NCBI GenBank assembly: GCA_036971615.1
Contig: JAYKKR010000001.1
Span: 3,658,001-3,722,000 of the forward strand
Direction: 5' to 3'
From: Amyloporia xantha
Taxonomy: Eukaryota; Basidiomycota; Agaricomycetes; Polyporales; Adustoporiaceae
Length of the DNA stretch: 64,000 bases
This document shows positions 24,281 to 36,579 of the stretch, piece after piece; within the stretch, counting starts at the first letter, position 1; every line of letters begins with the position of its first letter. The notes under the pieces were generated by a model. It had not been told where the DNA came from, did no database searches, and saw only the letters and a program-made list of their open reading frames with translations. The position numbers were made by a program, and so were the translations under genes.

Positions 24281-26576
24281 TCATCGCTTCGCCTTCTTCG
24301 TACTGCCCTCTCCAATGCCCGTCTCCTTGCTACGCTTGCTCGGAGGACCCCTAGCGTTGACGTCAATTTTGCCCGCAGCATGCTCGGACTTAAGCCACTC
24401 TTCACATTGGTCTTTAGTCCCCTTCGGATGCTCCAACTGCCACTCGACCACGCGAGCAAGGACTTGGCCGGTCCACGGACCCGGCCTCGCGTCAAGCACC
24501 CGTACAACGTCACGGCCCTGCGAGAGTGAGTCAGGATGACGACATGTCTCGAAGACGCATGAGCCTACATCGAGGATGGACTTGGCATCGACCAGTGCGG
24601 GTAAGCCGAGCTCTTGTATCCGGGTGGTAAACGCATTGTATTTTTCAATCCGTCTTGCAGCTCCTTCCTCTACATGTTGCTGTTAATCCGCAAAATTCGA
24701 CCATGTCGGTGAACAAACGACCGACCGTTGAATTTGTTCCCCGCTGGGTCCCACAACGATACGAGATCCTGCGCAAGGGAGAAGAGAAGAGAAGTTGTCC
24801 AGCTGCTCCCCCATGGCGCCCAGTGAACCACTTTCTGGCGCAAGAGGACGCCTGGCACACAAAAATTCTCTGATCAGTTACCGAAGGTTAGTCGCCCATT
24901 TATGGCCCTGCGTACCAATTTTAACTCTGTCTTGCGCATCATCACCCGCGACAGAGCCATGTTCATCAATCGCTTTGCTGAGGAGCTCCCACGCACTGAA
25001 AAGTGGAGGTATGCCATCGAGGTAGTGATTTTGCGTCCCCAGCTTGAGACCTTCGCGAATGACAGCTTCGAGGGCGGGATGTAACTTGCCTTTTGCATCG
25101 ACGTAGTTTAGCCCGCGATACGGTGTCAGTGCACTGGCGAGCCAGACTCGAGGGAACGGTGAGGGTTGTGGTGGGGTTGTGTATTCGGATAGGATGAGTG
25201 GATGCACAGGCGGGAGGGTGATGGAGCCAAGAGGTGATGATGAGGAAGAGGGGGCAGGTTGACCGAGGAGGCAGTTGAGAATGGATGCGGCAGTCAATGA
25301 GGTGTGTGCGGGAGCTGGGGAGCCGGAGAGCGTCGACTCGAATGATGGCGGGATGTGAAAGATAGAGGAGTACAGCGACAAGTCGTGAATGATCTTGACT
25401 GCACGGAGAGGGTCGCGACCTGTGCGGACAGCCAACGTCAGCAAATTCTTGTCGTAGACCCTATGTAGTACGCATGAGAAGGTGAGGTGACAGACCCTTC
25501 ATCATTTTGTCGAGCTCCTCGCCGATCCGTTCTCGACTGATTTTGGAGACAAGGGCTTTCTATATACAGATGGGCTGTAAATTATCATTCATACGAAGTT
25601 GTGAAAGATGCCTACTTGGATCTCCGGGTCTCGAGCAGAGCGCTCTAATTCTGGGACCAGCTGGAAGCCAAGCCTGCTTGCGAACCTCACACACCGAACG
25701 ACGCGCAGCGGGTCATCTAAGAAGGTCTCTCTTGGTGGTAATGGTGTACGGATAATACCATTTCGCAGGTCTTCAAGGCCCTACTTCAGTAACATTAACG
25801 TAGGGTTCATACGAAGGTGCCATAGGTACCTTGCCAGTGTGATCTTCTACGGATCTCGTGTGGACATTGTAAAAAAGTGTGTTGATAGTGATATCCCTCC
25901 TCAAAGCGTCCTGCAACGGAGTTCCGTACGTCTGGAGGACAGGTGATGAGTACAGCCTTGGTTACCTCACACCTGGATGCGACATGACTTACTACTTGCG
26001 TCGGAATCCGGCTGTCTTCCGCATACTCCTCGCTCCTGAGGTTTACAAAGTCAATCTCAGACCCTAGGATAGTAGTCTTTGCAGTCTCGAGATGTTTTGA
26101 TTGATCGGGGTTGCTCTCAATCTTCGTGATGGCTTTGACAGGAAGGTGTTTGACGTTGGAGCAGAATGAAACGAAGCGCTGCGCAAAGTCGATGCCCATC
26201 ATGTCGCTGAGCGCAATGTCGATGTCATGACACTGAAAACCTAGCAGCTATGGAGAGCAGCACATATTATTTGAGATATTCATGGCAAGGTGCTTTCAGC
26301 ATCACGTCGAGGTGTAATAGGGACGTTATTGACCTTGTCGCGCACCCAGCCACCCGCAATTCGACATGCGGTCTCGATTCCTTCCCTCTCCTTCAACTCT
26401 TTAGTGCATTCATCGAGCAGAGCGCAAAGCCGGTCTTCTTCTTTGGTTAGTTTGATATCCATCTTCGTATGGGTGCGTCCCGTAGTAGAGTGCCCTCGGA
26501 CGTGTAGGATACGTGGAAGGTGTGCCAAACGATGCCGCTTTAATGAACTGCAGTGTCTCCGGTAGCATGCAAACAT
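24281..26576 (-). CDS. CCA1: CCA tRNA nucleotidyltransferase
   Basis: Adds or repairs the 3' CCA end of tRNAs, in nucleus/cytosol and mitochondria (family role). The conserved nucleotidyltransferase start IAGGWVRDK is at about 26340. It is followed by MMGIDFAQRF, ETAKTTILGSEIDFVNLR (about 26070), a DPLRVVR-type region near 25700, the head/neck helices and a C-terminal basic tail ending STKKAKR, TGA at 24281-24283. Two candidate starts are in frame: ATG 26576, giving 38 residues rich in Arg/His/Lys and free of acidic residues before the second, ATG 26462 (MDIKLTKEEDRL). The first looks like a mitochondrial presequence, as known for yeast CCA1. Many introns; splice sites in 25450-25800 were not resolved. 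Confidence 0.88.
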
Positions 26577-26961
26577 AAGCAAGTTTCTTGAAGTCTGAGG
26601 ACGAGTCAGGCGCGAGTCAGACGCGAATGTCACGCGTCAGGAATATCGCGACTTGACCGCGTCTTCTATCGAATATTAGGAGAACAACACCGGTCAATTA
26701 TATGCTGTCAAGTCTCGTCCAGGAGTAGGGTACAGGATTTAGTCAATTGAATCTGCTCTGAGCCTGGCAGAGCCAGACGGAGCACGTGGGGACGGACGAA
26801 TATGAGGATGGTTGGCCAACAGGCGCTGGGACCAAACTGACGAACAAACAGCGGAGGTAGGCAGCACAGGCGCACGCCGTTCGTCTCTTCGAAGTCCATT
26901 CCATCTCTCTCCCTCCGTCCTTTCCCCATCCCCGCTCAGCTCCCCCACGCCCTTCCAAACC

Positions 26962-29453
26962 ATGGGTGTCGTCGCAAGCTGCTGCGAATCTTGCTGTCAG
27001 TCCTTTTCCGCTTTTCTCTCTGGCCCTGTCCGGGCCATAAGCTCGTGTTCTCCGGATTTGCAGTTGCCGTGACGATCATGTATGCTGACTTCTTCCATGG
27101 CACGCAGTCCAATCGCGCAAGTCTCAGTCATACGAGCCCTTACTGCTTGAGAACGAGCGGGAGGCCGTCGCGGATCTTCTGCAGTACCTAGAGAGTGAGT
27201 ATTGTCGGCAATGATCCAGCTATTTGGCCGCCATACTTTTCTCTTATCAACCAATTCCTAGACCGAACGACAACCAACTTCTTCACGGGATCTCCACTTT
27301 CCGCGTTGACCACACTTTCCTTCTCTGACAATGTCGACCTCCAGCGGAGTGCGGCTCTGGCGTTCGCTGAGATTACGGAGAAGGAGGTGCGGCCGGTTGG
27401 ACGAGACACACTTGATCCCATTCTTTTCCTCCTCAGCAGTCATGACACTGAAGTGCAGCGGGCTGCAAGTGCCGCACTGGGCAACCTGGCCGTGAACAGT
27501 ACGTGGTATCTGGCTTGTTTTTCTGTCTGCAGTCCATCTCATCATGTTCCGTCTGTGTAGCCGATAACAAACTGCTTATCGTGAAGCTCGGCGGACTCGA
27601 ACCTCTCATTCGGCAGATGCTTAGCCCCAATGTGGAAGTGCAATGCAATGCGGTTGGATGCGTAACGAATCTGGCAACTCATGGTCAGTATCACGTTCTA
27701 TTACGATATTGCTTCCATTTCAATGTTGTATATGCAGACGACAACAAGACGAAGATCGCAAAGTCCGGTGCTCTCGTTCCTCTCACTCGACTGGCACGTT
27801 CCAAGGACATGCGCGTGCAGCGCAACGCGACGGGGGCATTGTTGAACATGACACATTCTGGTATGTGTTTCTTATCTTATGCGATAGCCGTCTGATAGAC
27901 CCGTTATCAAAGATGAGAACCGACAGCAACTCGTGAATGCGGGTGCTATTCCTGTTCTTGTTAGCCTGTTAAACTCGCCAGATACGGATGTCCAATACTA
28001 TTGCACGACTGCTTTGAGTAACATTGCCGTAGATGGTGAGGATTCCCTGCATTATGTTGTATTTGGTCTGACCGATAACGATGACAGCCGTCAACCGGAA
28101 GAAGCTTGCACAGAGCGAACCTAAACTGGTCGCCAGTCTCGTGCAACTGATGGACAGTCCTAGTCTCAAGGTTCAGTGCCAGGCTGCCCTTGCCCTCCGG
28201 AATCTCGCTAGTGATGGTATGTATCTCACGTCGCAACAGAATAACCTTCGTTCACCAATATATCATCAACAGAGAAGTATCAGTTGGAGATCGTCAAGGC
28301 CGACGGGCTGCAACATCTGCTGCGTCTCCTACAGTCGACATATCTCCCGCTCATTCTCTCCTCCGCCGCATGTGTGCGGAATGTGTCGATCCACCCTCAG
28401 AATGAATCACCGATCATTGAGTCCGGCTTCTTGCAGCCGCTGATCAACCTGCTTTCGTTCAAGGACAATGAGGAGGTGCAGTGCCATGCGATCTCAACTC
28501 TTCGGAATCTCGCAGCGAGTTCGGAAAAGAACAAGCAGGCAATCGTGAAGGCGGGCGCGGTGCAGAGCATCAAGGAACTCGTACTCGAGGTTCCGATGAA
28601 CGTGCAGAGCGAGATGACGGCGTGTGTTGCAGTGTTGGCCTTGAGTGGTATGTATTGTTGTCAAGTGGTGGTCCGTGGTTAGGGGCTGATGATGGTCTTA
28701 GATGAGCTCAAGGGCCAGTTACTGGAGATGGGTATTTGTGAGGTTCTTATTCCTTTGACGAACTCGCCGAGCTCGGAGGTCCAGGGAAACAGTGCAGCGG
28801 CGCTGGGTAACTTGTCTTCGAAGGGTCAGTCGTCGTCCATTGATATGACAAGCATGCGTTTATTGACGATCTATGCAGATGGCAGAACGACTACTGACGA
28901 CTACTCTGCTTTCAACGACGTATGGGACAAGCCCGATGGTGGGATGCACCGATACTTGTACCGCTTCCTGACTAGTCCAGATGCCACCTTCCAGCACATT
29001 GCTGTTTGGACCATTGTCCAGTTACTCGAGTCTGGAGGTACGTATACGCCTGGTTACTCGGACTGTTATTCTAACGCAGTTCCCATAGACCCGCAACTGA
29101 TCAGCAATATCCGCAACTCAAATCTCCTCGTACCCAATATTCGCCAGCTCGCCGAGACCCGCACTTCGACGCCAACCTCGTCAATCGGTGGCACGCCGCA
29201 CTCCCACCATTCGGTGAGCCACTCATACGCCGACACGGAGACCGGTGATGGGCAAGGCGAAATTCAGCTGCTTGCCCGACGTATCCTCGATATCACTGAG
29301 GGCGACAGCGACGGCGCGATTACACCCAGCGCCGCCGCATCACAGCTCCAGGCGGCATCGCTGCGGGAGCATGAGGGAAGCGTTGGACGCGACCATGAGG
29401 AGTTACGGAAGAGTGTGCGGGAGGCGTTCTCTGCTGGGTCGGTCGGACATTGA
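26962..29453 (+). CDS. VAC8: VAC8-like armadillo-repeat vacuolar protein
   Basis: Scaffold on the vacuole membrane for inheritance, fusion and selective autophagy (family role). The start [12 protein letters not shown] (ATG 26962) has Gly2 for myristoylation and Cys pairs for palmitoylation, the usual VAC8 anchor. ARM repeats follow, e.g. [84 protein letters not shown]. Several exons (27563-27683, 27739-27860, 27913-28035, 28088-28216; approximate) each encode one 40-43-residue repeat, with introns at repeat borders. After the repeats comes a Ser/Thr-rich C-terminus ending AFSAGSVGH at 29453. No break is seen. Confidence 0.92.
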
Positions 29454-30247
29454 GGTATTTATGCTTGTGATTTCCGTGCTCACGCGCGGAAAGTAGCGCC
29501 CATGCGCGGCGCGGACAATGTCGGCGGGGACGATGATGCCCCTGGCGACAGCTCGTAGATTTTTGTGCCCTCCCTCCTCGTCCTATATGCATACGTTTGG
29601 TCCCTGCATCCCGTGTATGTCGTCCCACTTCGTTTCTGTCTTGGAGGTCGTCCTGGATGTTGCATTTGTTTATTGTGTCCCATAGTAGTTCGTAGTTTTA
29701 CCGTTCTCGCTTTTTCCAATTTGTGCCGTAGGTACTCTGACCTTGATGAAGTTAATGATTGTGATGTATGCTATGCTCGTACATCTCAAGCGCCTCATGC
29801 ATATCGGCGGAGTGTAGTATGTTTTCATTGCAACAATTACATGTGGGACTTCACACAGTGGCCATCGAAAACCTTGAACTGAATCCTGCTTACCGAGTCA
29901 TCATTGATATGCCCAATATTAGAAACTAACATACAGAGTTTATGAAAATGACTTTATTGCTTTTTGACTGTATCTTTATATGCGTAACATGTAGGGCTGT
30001 GCCCCGGATTTGAATAAATAATGTATAGTACAATCGTCCATTGCGATGTGATATGGATGTCCGTGTATCATCATAAATAAGGAATATATCGCACTTCTAT
30101 AAGGTCGCTCGTGATGATGTGAAATGTGGATTATCCGTATGTGATTTGGTCGAGAACTGTAGTGGTGTATATGTAAAAATTGCAGAAGATGGTGTTTGGA
30201 ATAAGATAATGCTCGTGGTTTTATTTTGAGGATTTTGAAAAGGAGGA
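29454..30247. other. Intergenic region, AT-rich towards its right end
   Basis: VAC8 3' region followed by AT-rich DNA (about 29880-30240). No gene, tRNA or repeat is recognised. It lies between two genes that converge on it, so it should hold two 3' ends rather than promoters. Confidence 0.4.
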
Positions 30248-31370
30248 TTAAATGAAAGCATATGGTGAATTATAGGGTGACTCCGGCACTGGCGAGGGCG
30301 CGATGGGTATGTTTATCCCGAGGCCGAGGCCAATTTGGGCCAACGGCAGACGAGGAGGGCGCGGGGGGCGCTGAATTGGGTGCGGGGAGGGGCGCACAGG
30401 CCGGGTGTTCGTGTTCGTGATTGGGGAGTCGTTTCGGATGTGCAGACGGTGTATGGGGAAGGGGGTAGGAAGAACGGATGGGGATGGTGCAACTGAAGAA
30501 TTGGATGTGCACAGAAGGAACGTGCGGCATGGATATGTTGGTAGAAAAATGGGGTGAGGGGAGGAGTGAGGGGGACGGGGCGATGGGCCACGTTCCTCGC
30601 TCCAGGGTCGGTCGTGCCACGCGCTGAATAGAAGGGATGGATGGCGACGTGGCATCGACGATCGGGCTGCTGCGAGCGGATGATGAATGAGAAGGACGAA
30701 CGCGGAGAAAATGGGGACCTGCGACTTACCTTATGATGCAGGCCGTGGCTCTGAGCTCACGAGGTGAGACCCCGCTGGGTAGTCCCAAGCCAATGCCAGC
30801 GTACGCCTGCGCACGCTTGCACTTGGGATCCGCAGCGAGGCAGGCGGTGCGCCTCTGGGTGCGCGGAGACACGCCGCCAGGGAGCCCTCGCCCGATCCCG
30901 CTACAAGCGTACGCCCGCGCACGCTTGTATTTGGGAGCAGACGGAGCGACGCCTGCGACACGGGCAACGCGATTGTGCTTGCGCTTGTGCCCGCGTCGTG
31001 CCCTCGTGCTAGGGGTGTGCGCTTCGCCCTCGCAGCCGGCTTCGTAGCCGGGCTCATGGTCCTCCGTCTCCCCGGGGTGATTAAACGGTGATGTGATATC
31101 GGGGAAATTGTCGAGCTCGGGGTATATTGCCGAGGCCAGCTCGGTGGATTGGGTGAGCTCGACGCAGGAACGGCGAGGATAGACGATTTGCTCCGCGGAG
31201 GGCGAAGGGAAGGGCGTGATCTCCGTGAGTGCGCTGTGGTATTCAGCGTCGGAGAGCGCCTCCATGCACGTGTGGTACTCGCTCAACGAGTACGAGGCTG
31301 GGATCGCAGGAAGAGCAAGGCCTAGACCAGCTAGGGAAGCAAAAGGAGCTTGGTAAGCAGGCAAAGACAT
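30248..31370 (-). CDS. Unknown protein with a duplicated 33-residue Gly/Arg unit
   Basis: Not recognised. Exon 1 runs from ATG 31370 (MSLPAYQAPFASLAGLGLA) to 30730, with GTAAGT at its end. A 106-nt intron ends CTATTCAG. Exon 2 (30623-30248) starts SAWHDRPWSEERGPSPRPPH, is very Pro-rich and ends SPYNSPYAFI. Exon 1 has a basic patch (RARRGHKRKHNR) and two similar units: KYKRARAYACSGIGRGLPGG and KCKRAQAYAGIGLGLPSGVS, each followed by SP and R..TAC. This 33-residue duplication is visible in the DNA as an imperfect repeat of about 100 bp (30760-30950). The phrase IGLGLGINI in exon 2 echoes the unit. Function unknown. Confidence 0.55.
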
Positions 31371-32100
31371 GCTGAATGCGATATGCTAAGGCAATGACTA
31401 TGATAAATTCTTGGAGTTTGCGCAGACATTGGTGGGCCTTTTATGCATTTCTGAGGGCCCCGTACATATCCGTCCCAGCGGATACGCTGGGAAGTGTGCC
31501 TGTCCGTCGGATACGGAAATGAGTACGATTCCACATATCCTTCCGTTCCGTACGTTCGCGAGGTCTAGAACCCGCTGTTAAAGAGTCGGGATGGGTATAA
31601 TGAATGTACCAGCCTGTGGGATATGGTCGTAAATGAAACGGACTTTCCGTTCTACTTTTGACGACTTATGTAAGCAGTCAATATCGTGACGGCTCGGGGA
31701 GCGCCGAGAGTGGATCGACGATCGAGATGATGCGTGGTTTGCACGCGTGATTTCCTGTTTGGGCCATGTGGCACGCGCCGATGGTGGCTCAACCTCCTCC
31801 AGGCTCCACGACACTGCAGGCAGATATCTCGGCTAGTCTTGCTGCGATGGACTTCACCCATGTTCCGCAGGCCCACCGCCTCGCTGCTTCGCCCCTGTTT
31901 CCACACGCGTCTCTTGCTCCTATACAATCCTCTCTGCTTTGTCTCCTAGCCCGAGGCAGCCCTGGATATCCAGCACCGCTTTGTCCGTCCACATTTCTAA
32001 GATCCCCTTATCAACTCCACCGCGCTAAGCCCTGACGACTTTCTCCATCCCACACTCTTTTCAACCAGAACTACCACCATCCTCGCACAGGTCTGCGATC

Positions 32101-33726
32101 ATGTACATCCGCGTCCCTCTCCTCCTCTTTCTCCTCGCCAACGTCGCCCCCTCCGACGCCAATCTCTTCACTCGCGGGTCCGAGTCTATTTTCGAGGCCG
32201 CGAGGCGTGCACGGCACCACACTCTCAAACGGAGCTCGGGCCTGATCCGCGACCTACACCTAGCGTACTCGGGCGTACTCGTCGACCAGCGTGATGCGCC
32301 ATCCGGCAAGATGTACTGCGTCAATGCACCTCAGAACGAGACGAGCTTGACGAACAGCAGCATACCATCGGGCGCATCGCTCGCTTCGGTGCCAACGAAA
32401 ACTTCGGCGGGCGCTCCGGTGGCTTCGACCGGTGCGGTATCTCCTTGGAAGCTGAAGCAAAGCTATGTGCGTGTTCCGGTTATACCCCGTAATTCGTTCG
32501 GCCCGTTGACCAAGGCTTCAGGAAGGAAGCTCGTTCTTCAACGGGTGGACCTTCTTCACGGACACCGATCCGACCGGAGGAAACGTTGACTACGTGGACG
32601 GGAGCGCAGCCGTACGTCTTCCAGTTGTCTCTGATGACCAACATGCTTATCTCACCGTCTCTCAGCAATCCGCTAACCTCACAGGTGTCAACAGCGCTGG
32701 GAACGCGTACATGAAGGTCGACACGACTCCCGTGATCACAGGGAATCGCCAGAGTATCCGCATCACCACGGACTTCACCTACACTGGCGCGCTCGTCGTC
32801 CTAGACGCAGTCCACATGCCCACCGGGTGCGGCACCTGGCCCGCATTCTGGTCCAACGGTGAGTCTGCCTCCTGATACCCTTTCCTTACATGAACTCACG
32901 CGGAAGCAGGACCGAACTGGCCCGACGGCGGTGAGATCGACATCGTGGAGGGTGTAAACGACTACACCAACGACCAGGTCACGCTGCATACCAACACCGG
33001 ATGCACACTCCCCACCTCGAACTCGACCCGATTGGCCATCACGGGCAGTCTCATAAGCACGACTGACTGCTCCGTCGCTGGCACGGGCGACACGGGATGC
33101 GGAATCCGCGCGTCACAGACAAACTCGATTGGACCGGGGTTCAACTCGATCGGCGGCGGGGTGTATGCGAGTGCGTGCCCTTTCATCCTCTTTGCTCCGC
33201 GATGACGCATTGACACATCGTCTTGCCGTATGATAGTGCAATGGGACAGCAGTGGTGTCTCTGTGTTCTTCTTCACTCGCAGCTCCATCCCTGCTGATAT
33301 CACGGCGGGCGCACCGCAGCCCTCGGGTTGGGGCACGCCCATCGCGAGCTTCCCGGCGTCCTCGTGCAACCCGACGACGTTCTTTTACGACCACTCTGCG
33401 ATCTTTGACACGACGCTCTGGTGAGTACCCTCCTCTCCTTCTGCAGCGCGGACTGCTGACTGAGACTTGTGCAATACAGTGGTGCGTGGGCGGGCGACGA
33501 CTGGGCGGATGCGGGCGCGCCAGGGCAGGCGCAGAGCTGTGCGCAGCGGACGAACACGGCGACGTGTGAAGAGTTTGTAGCGAATAATGGGGCTGCGTTC
33601 GATGAGGCTTGTGAGTCTATTTCTCCCCTTGCCCTGGTTTTCTGTGTATGTGAAAGAGAGTGCTGACGCCCACGGCCTCTGCTAGATTGGGAAGTTAAGA
33701 GCGTTAAGATATATCAGACGTCATAA
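32101..33726 (+). CDS. GH16 family secreted beta-glucanase, copy 1
   Basis: Endo-beta-1,3(4)-glucanase type enzyme of glycoside hydrolase family 16, acting outside the cell or in the wall. The ATG at 32101 opens a signal peptide (MYIRVPLLLFLLANVAPSDA). Then FFNGWTFFTDTDPTGGNVDY, a spliced middle with MPTGCGTWPAFWSN, and the catalytic motif GGEIDIVEG (about 32929-32955), in which the two Glu are nucleophile and acid/base and Asp assists. Later exons carry WDSSGVSVFFFTRSSIPADI, WGTPIASFP, the CGAWAGDDWADAGAPG region and the end WEVKSVKIYQTS, TAA at 33724-33726. Six or so introns; all joins keep the frame. It is a close paralogue of the gene at 37843-39484. Confidence 0.92.
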
Positions 33727-34214
33727 GCTGTATGTCGCGTTGGCGGCTTGGTACCGGTTGGTCATGGGGCCAATCGGTGCCTCCGTTCTGGCAGCCTTTT
33801 GCCTGCTATGGCGAACTGGCTGCTGGCTGCCGGTGAGCTGTGAGATGACGTTGCGCTACTTGGGAGGGGCTCTTCTTGTACGCTATCCGGATGGATAATC
33901 ACATGTATCGCTAGATCTAGGGAATCACATTATGTTATATTATCGGTATTGCATGCAGTGATCGCGAGGGATGGTGAGTCTGCGGGCAGGCAGGAGTCAG
34001 TCGGTGCGTTTGGGTGCTCAACGCGCCACACGTGACCTCGCGCGTCGTGCACGGGTTATGATTTCAACCAACCCGACGGTCTCGATCTGCTTCCGTTGCC
34101 TGATCGCACCGTCGCGGAGTGCCCTTGGCGCGGATTGGACCCACAACATTACGATCGTTCGTGTTGCCGTGACATTGTCGCTGGACTTTGACGCGGCGCA
34201 CTGCTGCCATTGAC
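33727..34214. other. Spacer between GH16 copy 1 and the SprT-like gene
   Basis: GH16-1 3' region and the upstream region of the SprT-like gene. Nothing else is recognised. Confidence 0.4.
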
Positions 34215-36579
34215 ATGTCCACGCATCAAATTGTCCCTCTGAGTCGCCCTTTGCACAAGGCCTCTTCTTTGGTCCTCAATGCCTCTCCGGCTCCCAGCGC
34301 GCTCAAGGCTGCTCTCCCGCAGATGAAACCGGGTGAAGGAGAGGTCATTCCTGATAGTGAGGAGGAGAGACTGCAGTAGGTCCTCCGCATGTCTCGCGTC
34401 GCGACGAGCTGATATGTAGCCCGGTGGACAAGGTTGCTGCCACTAAGCTCCAATTCCCTCAAACTCGCTGACAAGAGTGACGTTGCAGTCATAGAAATCT
34501 CCTCTGACGAGGAGGACTCTGTGTGCGTCTTGTCGCTGACATATCACTGTCGCCCGCTGATTGTTAGATCAGACCGGGCGTGCGCAGCCAGCCCGTGCCA
34601 CGCACACCAAAAAGCAGACACGGGCAAACGCCGCGTGCGCGCCGTATAATACACAGTTCGAGCTCAGAAGCATCCGATGATGATACTGAAGCAGGGCCCG
34701 CGCTCAGAGCGGGGCAGCGCAGACCTGCAGGCCCACCTCGCACTCCCGCCGCGGCGAGGTCCACGGGGCCTGTCATTGACCTGACTCTCAGCTCTTCAGA
34801 ACACGAAGAAGACCCGGGGAAGCACACGGCAAGACCCGCCGCGAAGCCTCGATACAAGGCGCCTGCAGGGTCCGATCCAGACCAGGATGTGCGCCCCATG
34901 TCTCTATATGCCGACGACAGCAGCGACGACGAGCAGGACTCAGCAGGTCGCAAAGATGACTCGATATTGACACTGTCAGAGGTCCCATCTTCTTTGTGGA
35001 CTCTTGCTCACGATACCATTGATGTAGAAACGAACCGCGCAGTGCACGCAAGCCTGTCCCCAAGCCTACCCTCTCTGCCCCCGGGTTCACACGTACGAAA
35101 TCGGGTCCCTCCACTCCATGCAGTGCCTCGGCTCGCATCCTGTCCTATGACTCCAGCTCAGGGTCAGACCGCGATGCGAGCTCTCAGGTTGCGAAGCGTA
35201 CGCCGACGTCGACGCCCCGGAAAGCGGGAAAGGCGCCGCGCACGACCAAAAAAGCGCTGGCGGCGGCGGAGCAGGCTCGCAGGGAGAGCTACGCGCGTGC
35301 GTTGTTTGACGAGCTGAATCGCACGGTGTTTGGGGGCGGTATCCCTGCTGAGACAGAGCTCAAGTGGAACAAGCGCCTGTTGACTACGGCGGGGAGGGCG
35401 AAATGGCATAGGTGGGTTTATGTTGATTGCGACTGGCACAGTTGCAGGGCTCCTCTGGATTTTTTCTTGCCTCAAGTTTTCGGAGTTGCTGAGGATTATG
35501 CTTCTAATAGGTCGAGAGACGGTGCTCAGACGAGCGAGATCGAGCTTGCTGTCAAAATTCTTGATTGCGATGGTACGTCTCATGTCGTTTGAATTCATGT
35601 TACTCAAATCTTCCTCGTCCGTTGCACTTATGATACTGTCAGAGCGTATCAGGAACACGCTGTCGCACGAGATGTGCCATCTTGCTTGTTGGATTATCAA
35701 TGACGAACCGAAAGAAAATCACGGCCAGATTTTTCACGGATGGTGAGCTGGTAGATCCATTGGCACATTGAGCGCAATGCGTTTGGTGCGAGGGATGACG
35801 CGTGTGTTGTTAGGGCAAACAAGGTGATGCGTGCACGAACTGACATCGAAGTGACGGTGGGTGCTGTGGAACTGGAACCACTCATATGGCTGGTGCTCAG
35901 CGTATCTTACACAGACGAGGCATGACTATGAAATAACGTACAAGTTTGAATGGAGTACGTCGACTCAGTTGGTGTGGCCTTTCTTCTTGCTGATGACGTT
36001 AATGCTTGACATGAGTAGGATGCGAGGAATGTAGCAAAATGTGATACACATCTGTGTGGCTTTGAGTCTTGCTTCTGCTGACCTAACGCATAACAGCTAC
36101 GGTCGACATAGCAAATCTATCCGGCCGGACGAATGCGGTAGGGTCGCTGCGAATCGCGATTACGATCACGACTGACTGCGCTTGCTATTTAGTATGCGGG
36201 TCATGCAAAACTGGCAAGCTAATCCCATTGTTCGAGACCCAACAACGCGCCCCTAAGACACCGAAGACAAAGGCAGGCAGCCGACTGGCTTCAGAGAAGG
36301 GTCGTGGTCAGTGCGGTTACCTTTTCCTCGTCGCGACTCTAGCCATCATGAAACCGACGCCTAACCACTGCTGTCACCACAGACTCCCCCGTCGCTGCGC
36401 CCTCGCCGATGGATGTCTCCATAAGTATCAGTGTCCAGGAGACACCTGTGCGCTCAAAAGCGCGCACGATGCCTGGGTCGTTCGCGACGGTGGTGAGCTC
36501 GGACGACGACGCGTCGGATGTGGAAGTCCTTACGCACGTCTTGGGCGCTGTGAGAATCTCGGAGGCTGGCATTGCCTAG
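34215..36579 (+). CDS. SprT-like metalloprotease, GCNA/ACRC type
   Basis: Proteins of this type act in nuclei on DNA-protein crosslinks (GCNA/SPRTN family). ATG at 34215 (MSTHQIVPLSRPLH). The N-terminal 350 or so residues are disordered and acidic, with two SUMO-interacting-like motifs: AVIEISSDEEDS (about 34490) and PVIDLTLSSSEHEED (about 34773). An intron at 34975-35027 restores the frame to ARRESYARALFDELNRTVFG. The SprT domain has ELKWNKRLLTTAGRA, IELAVKILD and the zinc site LSHEMCHLACW (HExxH-type HEMCH, 35666-35680). A zinc-ribbon part follows (YGRHSKSIRPDEC, CGSCKTGKLIPLF), then a tail ending RISEAGIA, TAG 36577-36579. The order acidic tail with SIMs, SprT, zinc ribbon fits GCNA better than SPRTN or Wss1. 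No break is seen; several splice sites were placed by eye. Confidence 0.85.

Noticed and set aside
30313..30600. G-rich stretch as a G-quadruplex or regulatory element
   Set aside because: The runs are explained by Pro codons of exon 2 on the minus strand; no independent evidence.
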